64,000 nucleotides of DNA from Metellina segmentata (GCA_947359465.1 OX375876.1:85272359-85336358), one strand, 5' to 3'; positions 44,030 to 56,207 are shown, numbered from the stretch's first letter. Program-made: numbers and translations. Notes: generated from the sequence alone by a model not told the origin.

Positions 44030-44100
44030 CACCCGACTAGCGCAACTTGTCCGTTTTTGGATCTTGCCCATAAAATCCCAATAACCATCCAACCAAACAA
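44030..44100 (+). repeat. LINE-type tail fragment
   Basis: GCGCAACTTGTCCGTTTTTGG, then TTGCCCATAAAATCCC and ATCCAACCAAAC. CTTGTCC before TTTGGACC is the LINE version of the tail rather than the SINE-B version (CTTGGCCAAATATG). Confidence 0.7.
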
Positions 44101-44639
44101 ATATGGATCAATTATTTTATGAGCGAGTTTAACCTGACAATCACAACACAATCAGCTCGAAATAAATTGGCTGCGGGCCCCTTGGGAAACTGCCCAGTGT
44201 AGTCATGCGTCGAGACTGTACTGGGTAATAGCGCAGTCAGGATTTCATTTCGCTGGACGCCTGATGCGTTAAAATTGGAATTTTTTGTAAAAAGTTATAA
44301 TTTTATCGCGTTTTAAAAGTGTTTTTTTTAGGCTAAGGGGGGAACTGAAAAAGGATTGCTGTAAGCCAGTGATGCAAACTTGTCAAGACCTAGAGCCATA
44401 TAGATTCACTGTGATTTATGGGAGGACTGCCAAAAAATATGCACGCGTTATCTATTATATTTTATTTATAATATATTCTAACAAAGAAAGATAACACAAG
44501 AGTGTTTAAAAAATTTACGCGACATTGCATTGATGTACCAATTGTATTAACATTTGGTTCGATTTTTGCAATTGCTAAGCGCAAAATTGATTGTGAATTT
44601 TCGTTTGTATTTTTCCGATTGTTAAACTTTAGATTACGG
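44101..44639. other. Unannotated interval
   Basis: No supported feature. Confidence 0.4.
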
Positions 44640-44907
44640 CCGAGTGGGGTGCCAGCTCAGATGTTGCCTCGTTATCTTACCGTAGTTCAAAATTACGTGG
44701 TGCTGTCCGAAAGTCCTCACATGGGGTTGGTGTGGAAGTTTGGAGAGTGGGGTGCCAGCTCAGGTGTTGCTTCGTCATCTGACCGTGGTTCAAAATTACG
44801 AGTTGTTGTCCTCGGATCTTTCCCTTAAGGGACTGATCACGGACCGTCGTCAATAGCCCGTTCTGTTGCTCTAGTACGACGTTAACTAAAATTACCATTA
44901 CCGTTCC
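44640..44907 (+). repeat. Two headless SINE-A bodies fused
   Basis: A fragment (GAGTGGGGTGCCAGCTC to ATTACGTGGTGCTGTCC) joins directly to the upstream part of a second body (CGAAAGTCCTCAC, 44709) that runs to ATTACCATTACC. The join repeats the body in the same orientation, consistent with template switching or unequal exchange. Confidence 0.88.
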
Positions 44908-44922
44908 TCCAAGTATTTTTCG

Positions 44923-45097
44923 TGGTGTGGAAGTTTGGACAGTGGGGTGCCATCTCAGGTGTTGCTTCGTCGTCTGACCGTGGTTCGAAATTACGAGGTG
45001 TTGTCCACTGATCTTTCCTTTACGGGACTGATCCCTGATCGTCGTCAATAGCCCGTTGTGTTGCTCTAGTACGACGTTAACTAAAGTTACCGTTACC
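44923..45097 (+). repeat. SINE-A, 5'-truncated, with perfect TSD
   Basis: Starts at TGGTGTGGAAGTTTGG and is flanked by AAGTATTTTTCG on both sides (44911-44922 and 45098-45109). It is therefore an independent truncated insertion just downstream of the fused pair, not part of a tandem duplication. Confidence 0.93.
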
Positions 45098-45483
45098 AAG
45101 TATTTTTCGATTTATTTACATTTAGCAAACAGTCTCTCCTCACTTCTGGGGTTTCCCTTTTCATTGTTCAGTTCTATTTTTGAGTCAGCAATGGAAAAGC
45201 AATATGCATAATCACTTCACAGTCGATATTAAGCTATTAAAGTATTATATTGTATGCACAGGGCCGTTCCTAAGTGGAGAGCTAGCATGTACTACTAGCA
45301 CGTCATCAGGAATAATAGAGGGGCGTCTGTCAGAAAGAGAGACAGGCGCCGTGTGCCTCTAGATTTAAATGCTCGTGTCCAGGAATGATGTTTCTATTTT
45401 ATACAAATTTGTTTATTGTAGATTCTTTTTGAGATTGTTATAACAGAGAGAGAGATACTTAGGAATCTACATATTTTATTGAG

Positions 45484-45775
45484 GTCTGGTGGTTAAGGTG
45501 TTAGCCTCTAGATCGCAAGGTGTTTGATTCGAATCCGGGCCAGTGCATGGAGGTGTAGAGGCCAGCTGGTGCATCTTAAATTTGTCGTGGCTGAAAGTCC
45601 TCGCGTTGGGTGGGTGTGGTAGTTTGGAGAGTGGGGTGACAGTTCAGGTGTTGCCTCGTCGTCTGACCGAGGTTCGAAAATTACGTCTTGTCCTCGGATC
45701 TTTCGATTAGGGACCGTCGTCAGTAGCCCGCTGTGTTGCTCTAGTACGACATTAAATAAAATTACCTTTACCCGA
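45484..45775 (+). repeat. SINE-A copy
   Basis: GTCTGGTGGTTAAGGTGTTAG head, B box GATTCGAATCCGGG, a short deletion of the TTTGTAAGCG segment, then body and end. Confidence 0.92.
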
Positions 45776-46375
45776 CTTACGCGGACTCGGAATAACGCGG
45801 TCCTTGCTTTTTTTGTTTGGCAACACTGCAGCCCGCTATCAGAGGGTTTTTTTTCTTGCTGTGATACGCATTGGACGCGTTTCGCGTGAAATCTACGTGC
45901 ACGATTACGATTCTACGATCGATGGAAGCTGTATCTCGACTTACGCGTATTCGATTTTAGCGTGTTTCGTCGGTCCCACTTATCGCGTAACTTCGGGGTA
46001 TTACTACACTTGTTAAGTGAAAAGCGTTATTTTATGAAATCAAATGGTTTTCGAGAAAGCGCTACCTGCTGAGGTTTGCGTGGGACAGCTAACACATCAG
46101 GAAAGGCACCCAATGAGTCATTTTTTATTTTTTTGTGTGTGAAAAAATAACTAATTGAAGAACAAAGTATATCGCAGTTCGGGTATTCTATTTTTTTTTT
46201 ATTTGTTGGTCTGCTCGGGTCTTTTTTTTAGAAACGCCACTGATACTGAGTTGTTCAAGAAATCGGAAATGTCATTCCTTCTCGTATAGTTGAAAATCTC
46301 AGAGATTCTCTTCGCAGAGTTAATTTTGCTGCTGCAAATGTAGGCGCTAAATCGGAATTCGTGTATTAGCTGAGG
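45776..46375. other. Unannotated interval
   Basis: A 70-codon plus frame (45804-46016) overlaps TTACGCG-rich sequence. No family recognised. Confidence 0.35.
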
Positions 46376-46625
46376 GAGCGTTGATTGTTCGTCACCCATC
46401 GTGAACCTCCCCAACCGTCGGAGGGGAATCACTCACTATGTAGAGGAGGGAACTGGAGAGAATAGAGGGAGGGTGGCGCAGTGCGACGCTGTCTGCATCC
46501 CTCTTCTCCCTTCGGCTCTGGGGGTTGCCGCAGCATCTCGCTCGCCAACACCCTCGCCAAGCCTCTTGTCAACAAACGCTCGGCTTTTTCTCTTCTGGAA
46601 GTTAATCTGGGTTAAGTGCATTTGA
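46376..46625. other. GC-rich island
   Basis: A sharp rise in G+C and CpG (CCCCAACCGTCGGAGGGG, GCTCGCCAACACCCTCGCC) against the AT-rich background. Open frames exist on both strands (46401-46625 plus, 46436-46621 minus), but neither is convincing. An untranslated first exon or promoter is possible. Confidence 0.3.
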
Positions 46626-46895
46626 CCTTAATTTGAAGAAAACGGCAGCGAAAGTTTGGATGCCCTGCATCGATTCCTGCTGTCAGTTTCGTGAGTGATG
46701 CTGCAGTATTTATACCTTCGCAAACGCAGAAAGAGTTCACAAGACTTACAGCTTCCATTGAATTCCTTCGATAAGTTGAGTGCCGCGCGAAAGAAAAGAA
46801 TCCTAGTGGACTATGTCGCTCTGTGGTCACTTTTTGCTGCACGAAGGCTAATTAAACAGGGACCCAAGAGGATTCCGAACCAAGACTTTTGACCT

Positions 46896-47214
46896 ACCGG
46901 TCTGGTGGTTAAGGTGTTAGCCTTTATATAGGAAGGTTTCAGGTTCGAATCCGGGACAGTGTATGGATGTTTGTAAGCGTATGGTGTAGAGGCGGCTGGT
47001 GCACCTTAAATCTGTCGTGACCCGAAAATCCTCACGTTGGGTTGGTGTGGAAGTTCGTAGAGTGGGGTGCCACTCAGGTGTTGCCTCGTCATCTGACCGT
47101 GGCTCAAAATTACGTGATGGTGTCCTCGGATCTTTCCCGAAGGGGAATGAACCCGGACCGTCGTCAATAGTCCGTTGTGTTGCTCTAGTACGATGTTAAT
47201 TAAAGTTACCATTA
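46896..47214 (+). repeat. SINE-A copy
   Basis: Full-length, from ACCGGTCTGGTGGTTAAGG to GTTAATTAAAGTTACC, with B box GGTTCGAATCCGGG intact. Confidence 0.93.
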
Positions 47215-47279
47215 CAATTTCTATCCGAACCAATATGAACATCTGTACCAGAACGGCGGTTCCATAGATTGGCCCGCTG

Positions 47280-47515
47280 CGCTGGCGATGGAACGGATTC
47301 CATGCTTGTCAGCTTGTACGTAGGGGGCTGGTGCACGTTAAGTCTGTCGTCGCCTCAAATGTCCTCATGGCGTCGTGATGTGGAAGTTTGGAGTAATCGT
47401 CATTTGACCGTGATGCAAAATTAGTATTGACCTCGGAGCTTTCTCTTTCAGGATCGATCCCTGCCCTTCGCCAATAGCCCGTTATGTTTTTCCAGTGTGA
47501 TGTTAACTCAATTCT
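47280..47515 (+). repeat. SINE-A2 copy, diverged
   Basis: A2 marker GGGGCTGGTGCACGTTAAG and CGCCTCAAATGTCC, then body with deletions to CAGTGTGATGTTAACTC. Confidence 0.8.
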
Positions 47516-47517
47516 TC

Positions 47518-47960
47518 CCCTGTCATGTTCGATTACTCCCTTGATGTACTTGTCGGATGGTTTCTGGATCGAATCCGAGTCAGTGCATAGATGTTTGTAA
47601 GCGTATGGTGTAGAGGCGGCTGGTGCACCTTAAATCTGTCGTGACCGAAAGTCCTCACGTTTGGTGGGTGTGGAAGTTTGGAGAGTGGAGTGCCAGCTCA
47701 GATGTTGCTTCGTCATCTGACCGTGGTTTAAAATTCCGTGGTGTTGTCCTTGAGTTTTTCCCTTAGGGGATTGATCCCTAGCCGTTGTCAATAGCCCGTT
47801 GTGTTGCTCTAGTATGACGTAATTAAAATTACCTTACCCTTGATGTATTTCTCTTCTGTGGCAGTATTGTATCCCTAGTGGGTATGTCCATTACTTGACG
47901 TTGTCTTGTGCTTGACACTTGACTAAATATGAGCTCTGCGGCCATTACCCGTCCTATACC
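47518..47960 (+). repeat. SINE-B split by a SINE-A, with TSD
   Basis: The left part ends CATGTTCGATTACTCCC-TTGATGTACT (47550). The right part restarts CCCTTGATGTATTTCTC (47837) and runs to GAGCTCTGCGGCCATT. CCCTTGATGTACT and CCCTTGATGTATT are the 13-bp TSD (one mismatch) of the SINE-A between them. Confidence 0.9.
47551..47836 (+). repeat. SINE-A inserted in SINE-B
   Basis: 5'-truncated just upstream of the B box (TCTGGATCGAATCCGAG), then a full body to TAATTAAAATTACC. Confidence 0.92.
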
Positions 47961-48830
47961 CCAAAAAATTTTACTTTGACACCGGGATTCGAATATAGAG
48001 ACTGTTCAACCTGAGTATCAGAGAGAAAGAATGATGAAATAAAATAAACTAGTTATGATTATTTCTACTTTTCCACTTTTTTATAATTCGCACTTCTCTA
48101 AGAAAACTTGCATAACTCAAAAAAACCTTCTAAGTCGTGCCCTACAATACGCATGTCTGAATGGTAGAAAAAAATGACTGGAAAGCGATAAATTAATTAA
48201 TCGTCGTTGTATTTACTTAAACAAAGTACGTCACAAGTCTCACCCGAAAATTTTAATTCTAAATTGCAGTTAGGTATTACTTTACAATGCCATTTTGACT
48301 GCTTTTTTTGTCCTGAAAATTCGTATTTTTTTATTTGACAGTGTTGGCATCTGAATTAATCGAAATGGGTTTGTTCCGATTTAACCCGAAAGTAACAAAT
48401 GATTATAGCGTTCTAGGAAAGCGAATTGTACAAGCTCGCATCAATGAAGACACTAGCAGAAGGGATTGTTTACAAAATATGATATTCCAAAAAAATATTT
48501 TTCAAATCTAAATTTGTCGTACTACAGAAAAGTTAGTCAGTACCTCTGGAATCAGAACTCGAACAATTTTGAATTCAGATGAAAACTTTGAGCAAATTTT
48601 GTGGAACCTATTCCAAAAAAAAAATGAAGCAATTTACGTGGCTGTTTTTCAATTCGACTTGTGTCTGCACACACACAGATTGGTTGAGAAAGAAAGGTCT
48701 TAACTAAACAGATACAAAGGTGTATCACTTTTAATTTCGAGCACACACCCATACAACTTTTTTTAAACCTTTTCTTCCGTATTTTTTCTTGTCGTATGCG
48801 GTAAAAAGATTTTTAAAATATGCCTCATAA
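47961..48830. other. Unannotated interval
   Basis: AT-rich, no SINE. A pyrimidine-rich stretch at 48755-48795 (CTTTTTTTAAACC, TTTTTTCTTGTCG) precedes the candidate exon. Confidence 0.4.
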
Positions 48831-48847
48831 ACTCCGAGAACTGCAAC

Positions 48848-49022
48848 AGAGGCACGATTCCATCTCGAAAGAGCACCGGAAGAGTTGGAAAACAAGAAAT
48901 CTTCTTGTAGAGGCGAGGAATCTATCACGATCCCACTCAGCAATCCGTCACTCCTTGGCGAGTGCCAATCGGAGCGATGCGGCGCCAAATCCCGGCCCTC
49001 CGTAGAGGACGCTCGCCTTTGA
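48848..49022 (+). CDS. Candidate terminal coding exon (weak)
   Basis: A GC-rich block in AT-rich DNA. One plus-strand frame, open from 48831 to the TGA at 49020, reads ARFHLERAPEELENKKSSC, then ESITIPLSNPSLLGEC and ends SRPSVEDARL. That composition fits a cytoplasmic tail. CAACAG at 48842-48847 could be an acceptor, but the pyrimidine tract lies 50 bp upstream, which is not ideal. A second plus frame (MPHKLRELQQRHDS..., stop at 49003) and a minus frame are also open here, so the frame choice is uncertain. I recognise no family. The 6-kb SINE-free DNA downstream would fit a long 3' untranslated region. Confidence 0.22.
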
Positions 49023-49270
49023 TTCTCATCTTCTCTCCCATCCCATCGTTTCGGGCGTTGTTACTTGGATGAGGGCACGAATCGCGGCGACGTCCTTGAG
49101 CACGGACCTGCACGCGCCAGGTACCCGCTCTGCACTGAAATGTCGCCCTGCACCGGCCTTAACACTAGGACGTGATTCGCTTCCTGCAATTCTTCAATCG
49201 CCTGCACTGGAAGGAAGAGCATCGAGATAGGTACCAAAGGATCCCCATCTGCAAAGTGATTGGCGTACTA
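49023..49270. other. GC-rich continuation of the island
   Basis: High G+C continues (GCACGAATCGCGGCGACG, CGCGCCAGGTACCCGC) to about 49200, then falls. The frame of the alternative plus reading stays open here for about 75 codons (HAPGTRSALKCRPAPAL). No known RNA or protein recognised. Confidence 0.3.
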
Positions 49271-49383
49271 TTATGAAAGACTTGGTACGTCAGAGGACAC
49301 ATTCGGTGTGCACGATCCGTGAGTATATGGTGTATGCGTTTTCTCGAATGGGTGCATATGTATCCCTCAATGACACCCCGTCT

Positions 49384-50440
49384 CTTATAAATTGTCGAGT
49401 ACGAAATGAATTTTTAGTTGTGTATGCATGTTTGAATCTGCGGCAATGTCCAACTGTGTTTGTGTGGAATGAGTTTGTTTTGCTCCGTGGAGTGATTATT
49501 CCTTATCAAATTTCATACAACGCAGAATTTGTTAATGTGGATCAGTGCTGATTCATGTGTTTAAATAAGTCTACGTCCAACTGGGTATGTTTACAGGGGA
49601 TAATATTCTGCTCTTTGGTACTGTAATTCCTTATTAAATTTCAAGTAAATATTTTTCTCGAATAGTTGAATGCCCTGATTATGTCACCAAAATACCACAT
49701 GAATCTTGTCGTATGCGTGTTTGAATGTAACTGTGTCCAACTAGGTGTGTTTATGTGGATGGTTTGTAATGCTGTTATCAAATTTCGTGTAACAAACACG
49801 AAGTTCGAGTGTTGCATTACAAAGTTCTCCAGAGTGTGTTGATATATGCTTAAATCCTGGACTCCGTTTAATGTGTATTATCTGCAATTTGTACCTTGCT
49901 TTCGGACGAAACGCATTTTGAATGGAATGATCTGGCTAATTGATGACTGTTATTTCTTATAAATTTCAAGCATAACAGTTTGTTCATGCTCTATGTTTAA
50001 ATCTGCAATTATTCTCAACTAGATGTACTTTTTGGAATGATTCGTTGCTCAATGCTGGCTGATATAAATTAAATTCCAAGTACTACAACGCGTAGTTTAT
50101 GTGTATCCGAGACACATGTTTTGCATGGAATTATTTCTTGCTCATAGGTTTCTTCATAATGATATATAAAAAGTTCTAAGTATAATACAGAGCTTGTGTA
50201 TGTATGTCTAAATTTGTAATTCATCATTGTAGGTTTTAAATCTGACTGCCTAACACGTTCTTGAATAGAATGATTTACTGTTTAATGGTGGCTGGTATTT
50301 GTTAAATTTCAAGAATAATCCAGAGTTTATTCATATATGTCTAAGTTTGTTCTCAGTTCGTCATAGCTTGTTGGCGGAGATTTTATATCTGAGAGACTGC
50401 CCAGTTTGGCGTACTGTATGGAATTATTTTCAGTTCTAAA
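49384..50440. repeat. Old degenerate tandem array, about 130-bp units
   Basis: Eight units begin with variants of ATTCCTTATTAAATTTCAAG at about 49384, 49501, 49629, 49776, 49950, 50066, 50157 and 50297. Within most units the same words follow in order: CAGAGTTTGT, TATGTTTAAATCTGCAAT, GTCCAACTAGGTGTG, TGGAATGATTTGTTGCTC. Spacing varies from about 90 to 175 bp. The array is not coding. Confidence 0.75.
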
Positions 50441-53400
50441 CTGACGTTCAATCCAGAGCTACCGATTTCTGGAGCCGTTATCACTATGATGTGAAAACTA
50501 TTCAATGGGATGATCGATGTGAAAATGTAATTGAAAACCATTATTAAAGCTATTCGATGGTTGTCAACCTGTTCATAGTGATTGTAACAAAAGAACTTTA
50601 ATCTGTAGGGACCGCTAATAATTTGGTGGACAGACCACCTTTGAAAGGAAATTCAGAGGTAAATTTGTTTAATTTTCCTTTGATTGAACGTTTTTAAGAA
50701 CATGATCCGTCATTAGAAACGGAGTGACAGCGTTTATGATAAATGGTTTTTAGAACCGTTTGACTTGTTACTACGCTAGATTTCATAGCTTCCCGTTTCG
50801 ATCGAAGTTATTCTACTGTCGATCATTTTTCGTGATTGACAAATTGTTGTATTGCGTGCACGTTCTTCATTCTAATTTAATTACTATCTTCCTATAGGTT
50901 AAAACTTATTTTCTTTTAAGTAGCACTTATATCCGGACACCGAAGAGAGAAATAATTATGACGGAATCAATATGCGCACCCTGTAAATCGCAGGTTGTTA
51001 GGGCAGTGAGCATACCCTCTGTACCCCGGCGACATCTTTTTGTCCTTTCAGGACTTTGTGCCAAACGACTCAAATTAACAAGTCATATTTTTGATGAATG
51101 ATTTCAATTCAATTTCAATGATTTTTCCAATTTAATCACAGGTTTTTATAAAAGATCTCAATCTACATTCTGGAAAAAAAAATGTGCTCGCGGTTTCATA
51201 ACGATGGTTATGAGAATATAAATATGGTGCCCATGTTGCGGTGGAACTTGGTGCATGTTTATCGATTTCCTAGAATAATACTATCATAATTCTAGAAACG
51301 AGCATTTTAGATCGAGCCTCAGATGTCATAGGTGAAGCGCTGTTTACATGAAGAGTCGTGATACCTAAATTGCAGTAGCTGTTTCATAATTCAGTGCAAT
51401 ATAATTTGGTTTTCCACTCTTGAAAATGTAATTACATAACTGGAAGTATAAATAGACCGTAAAGTGACAAAGCCGATATGAAAATTTGTTTTATCTTGTG
51501 ATTGTTCTAAGGGTGTCATTTGTCGAGTATTATATTTGTGTGAAAAGGATTTAATCGTACTAACCCTAAACTTCGAGGGGGTGTATTTGCCATCTATACG
51601 CAATATTATTTCAACGTCATATCATATCTGGAAACGCCATAATTATTGTTTCAGTTTTTAATTTTATTTAGAATTCTGTGTCTGCGTATTTGAGTTGACA
51701 ACGAGATGTTGCGGTCATATTTGAAGATTCCGAATTATTATAATTATATGTTATTTGGTAAATAAATCATTGTTGTCTTTATCAATATCGTACAAAAGAT
51801 TTTTGTCGAATTGTGTTATTTCAGAATATATTCAGAAAGTCAAATTTCGACACGTTTGCATCGATTTTGTTTTCAGAAATCTGCATTTTTCAATAATCAT
51901 AATTTTGTTTCTGTTTGTATTTGTGTTTTCCGGTATATTACCTATTTCAGATATATTATTTAGGAATTAGATTTTAATGATTTATTTATTTCCTGTAAAA
52001 TATCCAACATGGGTTAATATCTCGGCGGTAAATGTGTATTTCGACCAACTTTGATTAATATATTTGATTGAATATGTAATGATTGGTAGAATTCTGTTTC
52101 GTAAAAATAAATAAATTATACACAAAACGATTTTTATGTAAGATGTGTAACTTTTTATTTCAAAGTGACCGGAATTTTGTTTCTGTCTGTAGAAATGTGT
52201 TCCAGTATTTTAAATATTGTAGATAAATTGTTTAGGAGTTAAATTTTAATGAATTATTTATTTTCTGTATAATACATCTCACTAAACATGGGTAATTTCT
52301 TGGTGGTATGTGTATATTTATTAAAATAATTTTAAGTGAGGTTTGTAATATCTTAATTTTAAAGTGATCAGTGAGGTGTAAAAAATCACTTTAAAATAAG
52401 ACGGGTTATGTTAAATTAAAAAGGGTAGTCATACGCTGTAGTTGAAATGTATTTCAAAATTTTGTTAAAACTTTTCATTGAAACGGTTAAAATAAACTTA
52501 ATATACATTTGTTTCCCTTTTTTCATGGATGTTATTGAAATCTGTATTCCATAGTTAAGTAACTACATATATCATTTTAAATAGGTTCGTGGTTTCCATT
52601 TAGAAACCGAATCTCTGAATTTTAAAATGCACCTAAGGATTCGATTTAAAACTGAATGTCTGTTGGAGTAAAATTATTTTCAAAGCATATTTTATTGATC
52701 TTTGAATTATCACAGTAATTTTGAAAAAATTGAAAATTGTCTTAAGTGCAGAAGGTCAAGGTTGCTTACTCTACAAATTGAAGCTGTTTCTACGCAACTT
52801 AAATCATTCGTTGCAAGCAGTGATTTTGTTTTTAAAAACCCTGTAAAATCGACCTTCTATTTTTTGTATTATTGTAATTGAATGAGTTTAATTTGTCTGC
52901 ACTGATGACGTTTATTTCTAACACAAGCTCAATTATTCCACTGAATGGAATTTTCAAGAAAAATGCGTTTGCTTCAAAATTAATTAGTCACGAATAGTGT
53001 AACAATTTAATTCATCATCCTCTGATTGATTATAATATTCGAAAACATCGCTTACTAGGTGCATGAGTTCCACCACAAATAAAACATTTGCTTAGGAAAA
53101 TTAAATGCAAGACTATCCGCCGAAAATTCGCCATTTTTACAGAAAAAGAACGTACCGGGGTATTCGTAATCACTTAAAGTATCTGACTGCGTTCGGAGTA
53201 CTTTTTTTTCTCAAGAGATTCAACAGCACTTTTTTTCTTTTAGAAGTTGAATGAACATAAAAAAGCGCATTGTTTACCTAGCAAAACTCTGAAAAAAAAA
53301 ATACTTTTTTTGTTTAAATAAATGCCAAAAAATGTCGTGTTTTGGTCAAAAAATGATATTTACGAAAAACACTCCAATTTTCTCACTCATCATAATTCTA

Positions 53401-55039
53401 ACATAAAACTTTACACTAAGATTCTTAAATATATAAGCTAGTGGCTGAAGCTGGATATAAGCTAAATTTTATTCTAATCTGAAGATATAAGGAATTACGT
53501 AAAAATTATGAATTTCTGAAATTTTTCTCTGCAACATAACAACGAAGTGGCCGACAATTTTTTTCTTTTACGGATGCACATAAAATCCAGCTTCAGGCTC
53601 TAAAATATACATATAAGAACCATAATACCAAATTTCAAAAAAATATATATATTAATTACTTTTTTAGTTATCATTGTTACCGTGAAATGATTTGGTTAAA
53701 AACAGCATTCAGTGAAAAAAAGCATTTAAAGATTGAAAAGCAATTTTTTGAATACTAAGCTTTTTCTATTTACTCTAAAAATAAATTTTGGCCAACTAAA
53801 AATCCTAAACTGCAATTTAAATTTTTAAAATCCTGCGGGAAACCGAAACCTGAACCAATTTCCGGAGCGCAAACACAACTTCCAGTTTGAAAATTTTGCA
53901 TCAAGTTTTTTCAAATTGAAGTATCTCAACTTCTGTTTTCGTAGAGACAAAACAAAAACAGTTTTGTAAAGAGAAGAGTTCATATTTTAAGAATATTAAA
54001 TTTAAAAATATTCGAAATTTTGGTCAAAAATTGACTTTTTAACGTAGTCGGATTCCTTAAATTCAAAATCGACTTCTGTAGTAGTCACCTTTGAGAAAAG
54101 CGTATGTAGTTTATTTTACAGCAGAAATGCGATGAATATGGAATTGAGTATTTGGATGAATCTATCATGCATACATATTTGGGTCCGAAGTAAATTGTAG
54201 AAGGGATGAAAAAGATTGGAAAAATTATTTTCCGTGCTCTTAAATGATGTTTGCATTTGTTTATGAAAGAGTAGTTATTAGACAGATTACTTTTCAATCA
54301 ACATTTAATTAATTCAAACCGATCAACGCCTGATAATTCTCTGCTAGTAAATACTAAAATAAAGTCTTGTTTACTGCATGGAGTCTTGATTAATTTCAAG
54401 CTCAACTTTTTTTTGTACATACATTTAGTCGATTTTACAATTTAAGTTTTTACAGACATTTATTTTTATATCAACTGTTACTCGAATGTAACCATTTTCA
54501 TCCTAGTGTGACAATACTACGAAGTGGAGCATTTTCACCACATTTTAATATTTTTCTCTGAAGCTGACCTCTTCTGTTCGATGTTATAGTAAACTGGTTT
54601 ATTGCACATTTGAACGCAACTAATTTCTCAGACTCAAGGGCGATGAACCGTGCTTTGCATGAGAATACTAACCCTAGTTTTCATATATAAATCAGAGTGG
54701 TTGCACGCTTGACTGATTTACTCGTTTTTCTTGTTAACCACTTTAATTCCCTCCCGCCGATACCGTCCCACATTTTGACAACGCATCTGCCACGCATGAA
54801 TATTTTTGTGTGGTCAATACCCAGGATGGTTAGGGATATGAGGTGCTAGCTCTAAAAGAGCTATTTATGCAAGTTCAACCTAATTTGGGTGGACACTTTT
54901 TTGACCACGGGGTTTCAACTTGCGAAATTCATTAGAAAATTTCCTGCTGGCCATCAGGCGCTGATGTCATTTTAATATGGATAGTTCACAAACCTTCGGT
55001 GAGGATTGAAAAGGATTTTTTGTCGGAGATTTTTACCTC
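50441..55039. other. Long SINE-free AT-rich interval
   Basis: No SINE-A or SINE-B copy, TIR element or LINE tail was found in about 4.6 kb, unlike the rest of the window. AATAAA-like signals occur (for example 51762 and 52105). A hairpin ATTTTAAAGTGAT / ATCACTTTAAAAT lies at 52356-52397. Only short chance frames are present. Confidence 0.5.
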
Positions 55040-55059
55040 CGCTACCGAAGTCTATCGCG

Positions 55060-55205
55060 AAGTTTGGAGATAGGGGGTGCCAGCTCAGCTGTCGACCTCT
55101 TATCTGACCGTGGTTCAAGATTAAGAGGTGTTGTCCTCTAATCATTTCTTTCGGATTGATCCCGAACTGTCAGCAATAGCTCCAGTGCGACTTTAATTCA
55201 ATACC
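55060..55205 (+). repeat. SINE-A 3' half
   Basis: GCGAAGTTTGGAGATAGG to GTGCGACTTTAATTC, with the head absent and the body moderately diverged. Confidence 0.82.
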
Positions 55206-55295
55206 CTCGTTAATTCTCTGATAACATGATACATATTTGCGTTATCTTAAAATGTAGTTTATCACCGTTTGGCGTTTAATATAATTGGTGATGAC

Positions 55296-56207
55296 TAGGG
55301 CAACTTTTTGCAACAAATGCAACTTTTTTTTTCACACTTTCTACGCTTTATGTAAAGTAATAAAAACAAAATTCCTCCAACATGGTGTGTTGTAAGTGAG
55401 TTATAATCGCAACATAAATGCAACTTTCTGCATAAATGCAACTTTCTACATAAATGCAACTTTTTGCAGAATTGCAACTTTTTACAATTTAAATTAAAAT
55501 TAATTAATATAAAATTACTATTTCATTTTTTGCACTCTGAATCAATCCTTCAATCACGTGTGTCTGATCTTGAGAACGCCGAAGTATTGCGGATCAAACA
55601 AGAAGTTCATGGAAAGTAGGTATTCGTCCTAACAGACGAAAGTGAAATAAATAGCAAGAAGTACTTTAACACATTGGTTGACACTCATGATAATCCAGAG
55701 CAAACTTGCGTAATCGACTGCAGAGTTTGCGAGGTGAGTTTCGATCATCAATATGTTGTTTCCTTGTAGATGACGTTTTAAAATCTCTGAATGTTGAGCG
55801 AAAGGATTTTGCGCTTCTGCTATCCGATACAGCATATTATATGACTGCTGCTGGAATCACACTCAAGGTGCTTTATCCGCGATTATTCCAAGTTACTTGA
55901 GTGGTACACTTGTTTCACAACCGCAGAAAAAGTCCAATGCAACAATGTCAGGCAACGCCAGTCTCTGTTGAGCACAGTTTTTCAATATTAAAGAAATTAC
56001 TGACCTAGGATAGGAGATTCAACGACATCAACGTTCTTCTGTATTTAATAATGTACAAATAAATTTTGAATTTTTCCTTTTTTTTACTAATAATTTATTT
56101 TAGATTTTAGTGTATCAAAAATAAATGCAACTTTATTTTCATAAATGCAACTTTAGGGAATGATAAATGCAACTTTTCCTATTTTTACTGCAAAAAAAGT
56201 TGCCCTA
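55296..56207 (+). mobile_element. hAT deletion derivative with perfect TSD
   Basis: TIRs TAGGGCAACTTTTTGCA and, on the other strand, TAGGGCAACTTTTTTTGCA. GTGATGAC lies directly on both sides (55288-55295 and 56208-56215), a perfect 8-bp TSD. ATAAATGCAACTTT is repeated near both ends (55414-55480, 56123-56175), as subterminal transposase sites often are. At 912 bp it is far shorter than an autonomous hAT. Confidence 0.95.
55620..56060 (+). pseudogene. hAT transposase relic
   Basis: From 55620 the frame reads VFVLTDESEINSKKYFNTLV. After a one-base shift near 55770, VDDVLKSLNVERKDFALLLS is followed by DTAYYMTAAGITLKVLYPRL. These correspond to the first (TDES) and second (LLSDTA) catalytic aspartate regions of hAT transposases, and both D residues remain. 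A large deletion follows, and sequence resumes near 55966 with SVEHSFSILKKLLT and RRFNDINVLLYLIMY, the C-terminal dimerisation region. The BED-finger N-terminus and the insertion domain are missing, so it is non-functional. Confidence 0.85.

Noticed and set aside
46376..46625. CpG-island promoter
   Set aside because: The GC rise is real, but no initiator, first exon or neighbouring gene could be tied to it, so it is listed only as a GC-rich island.
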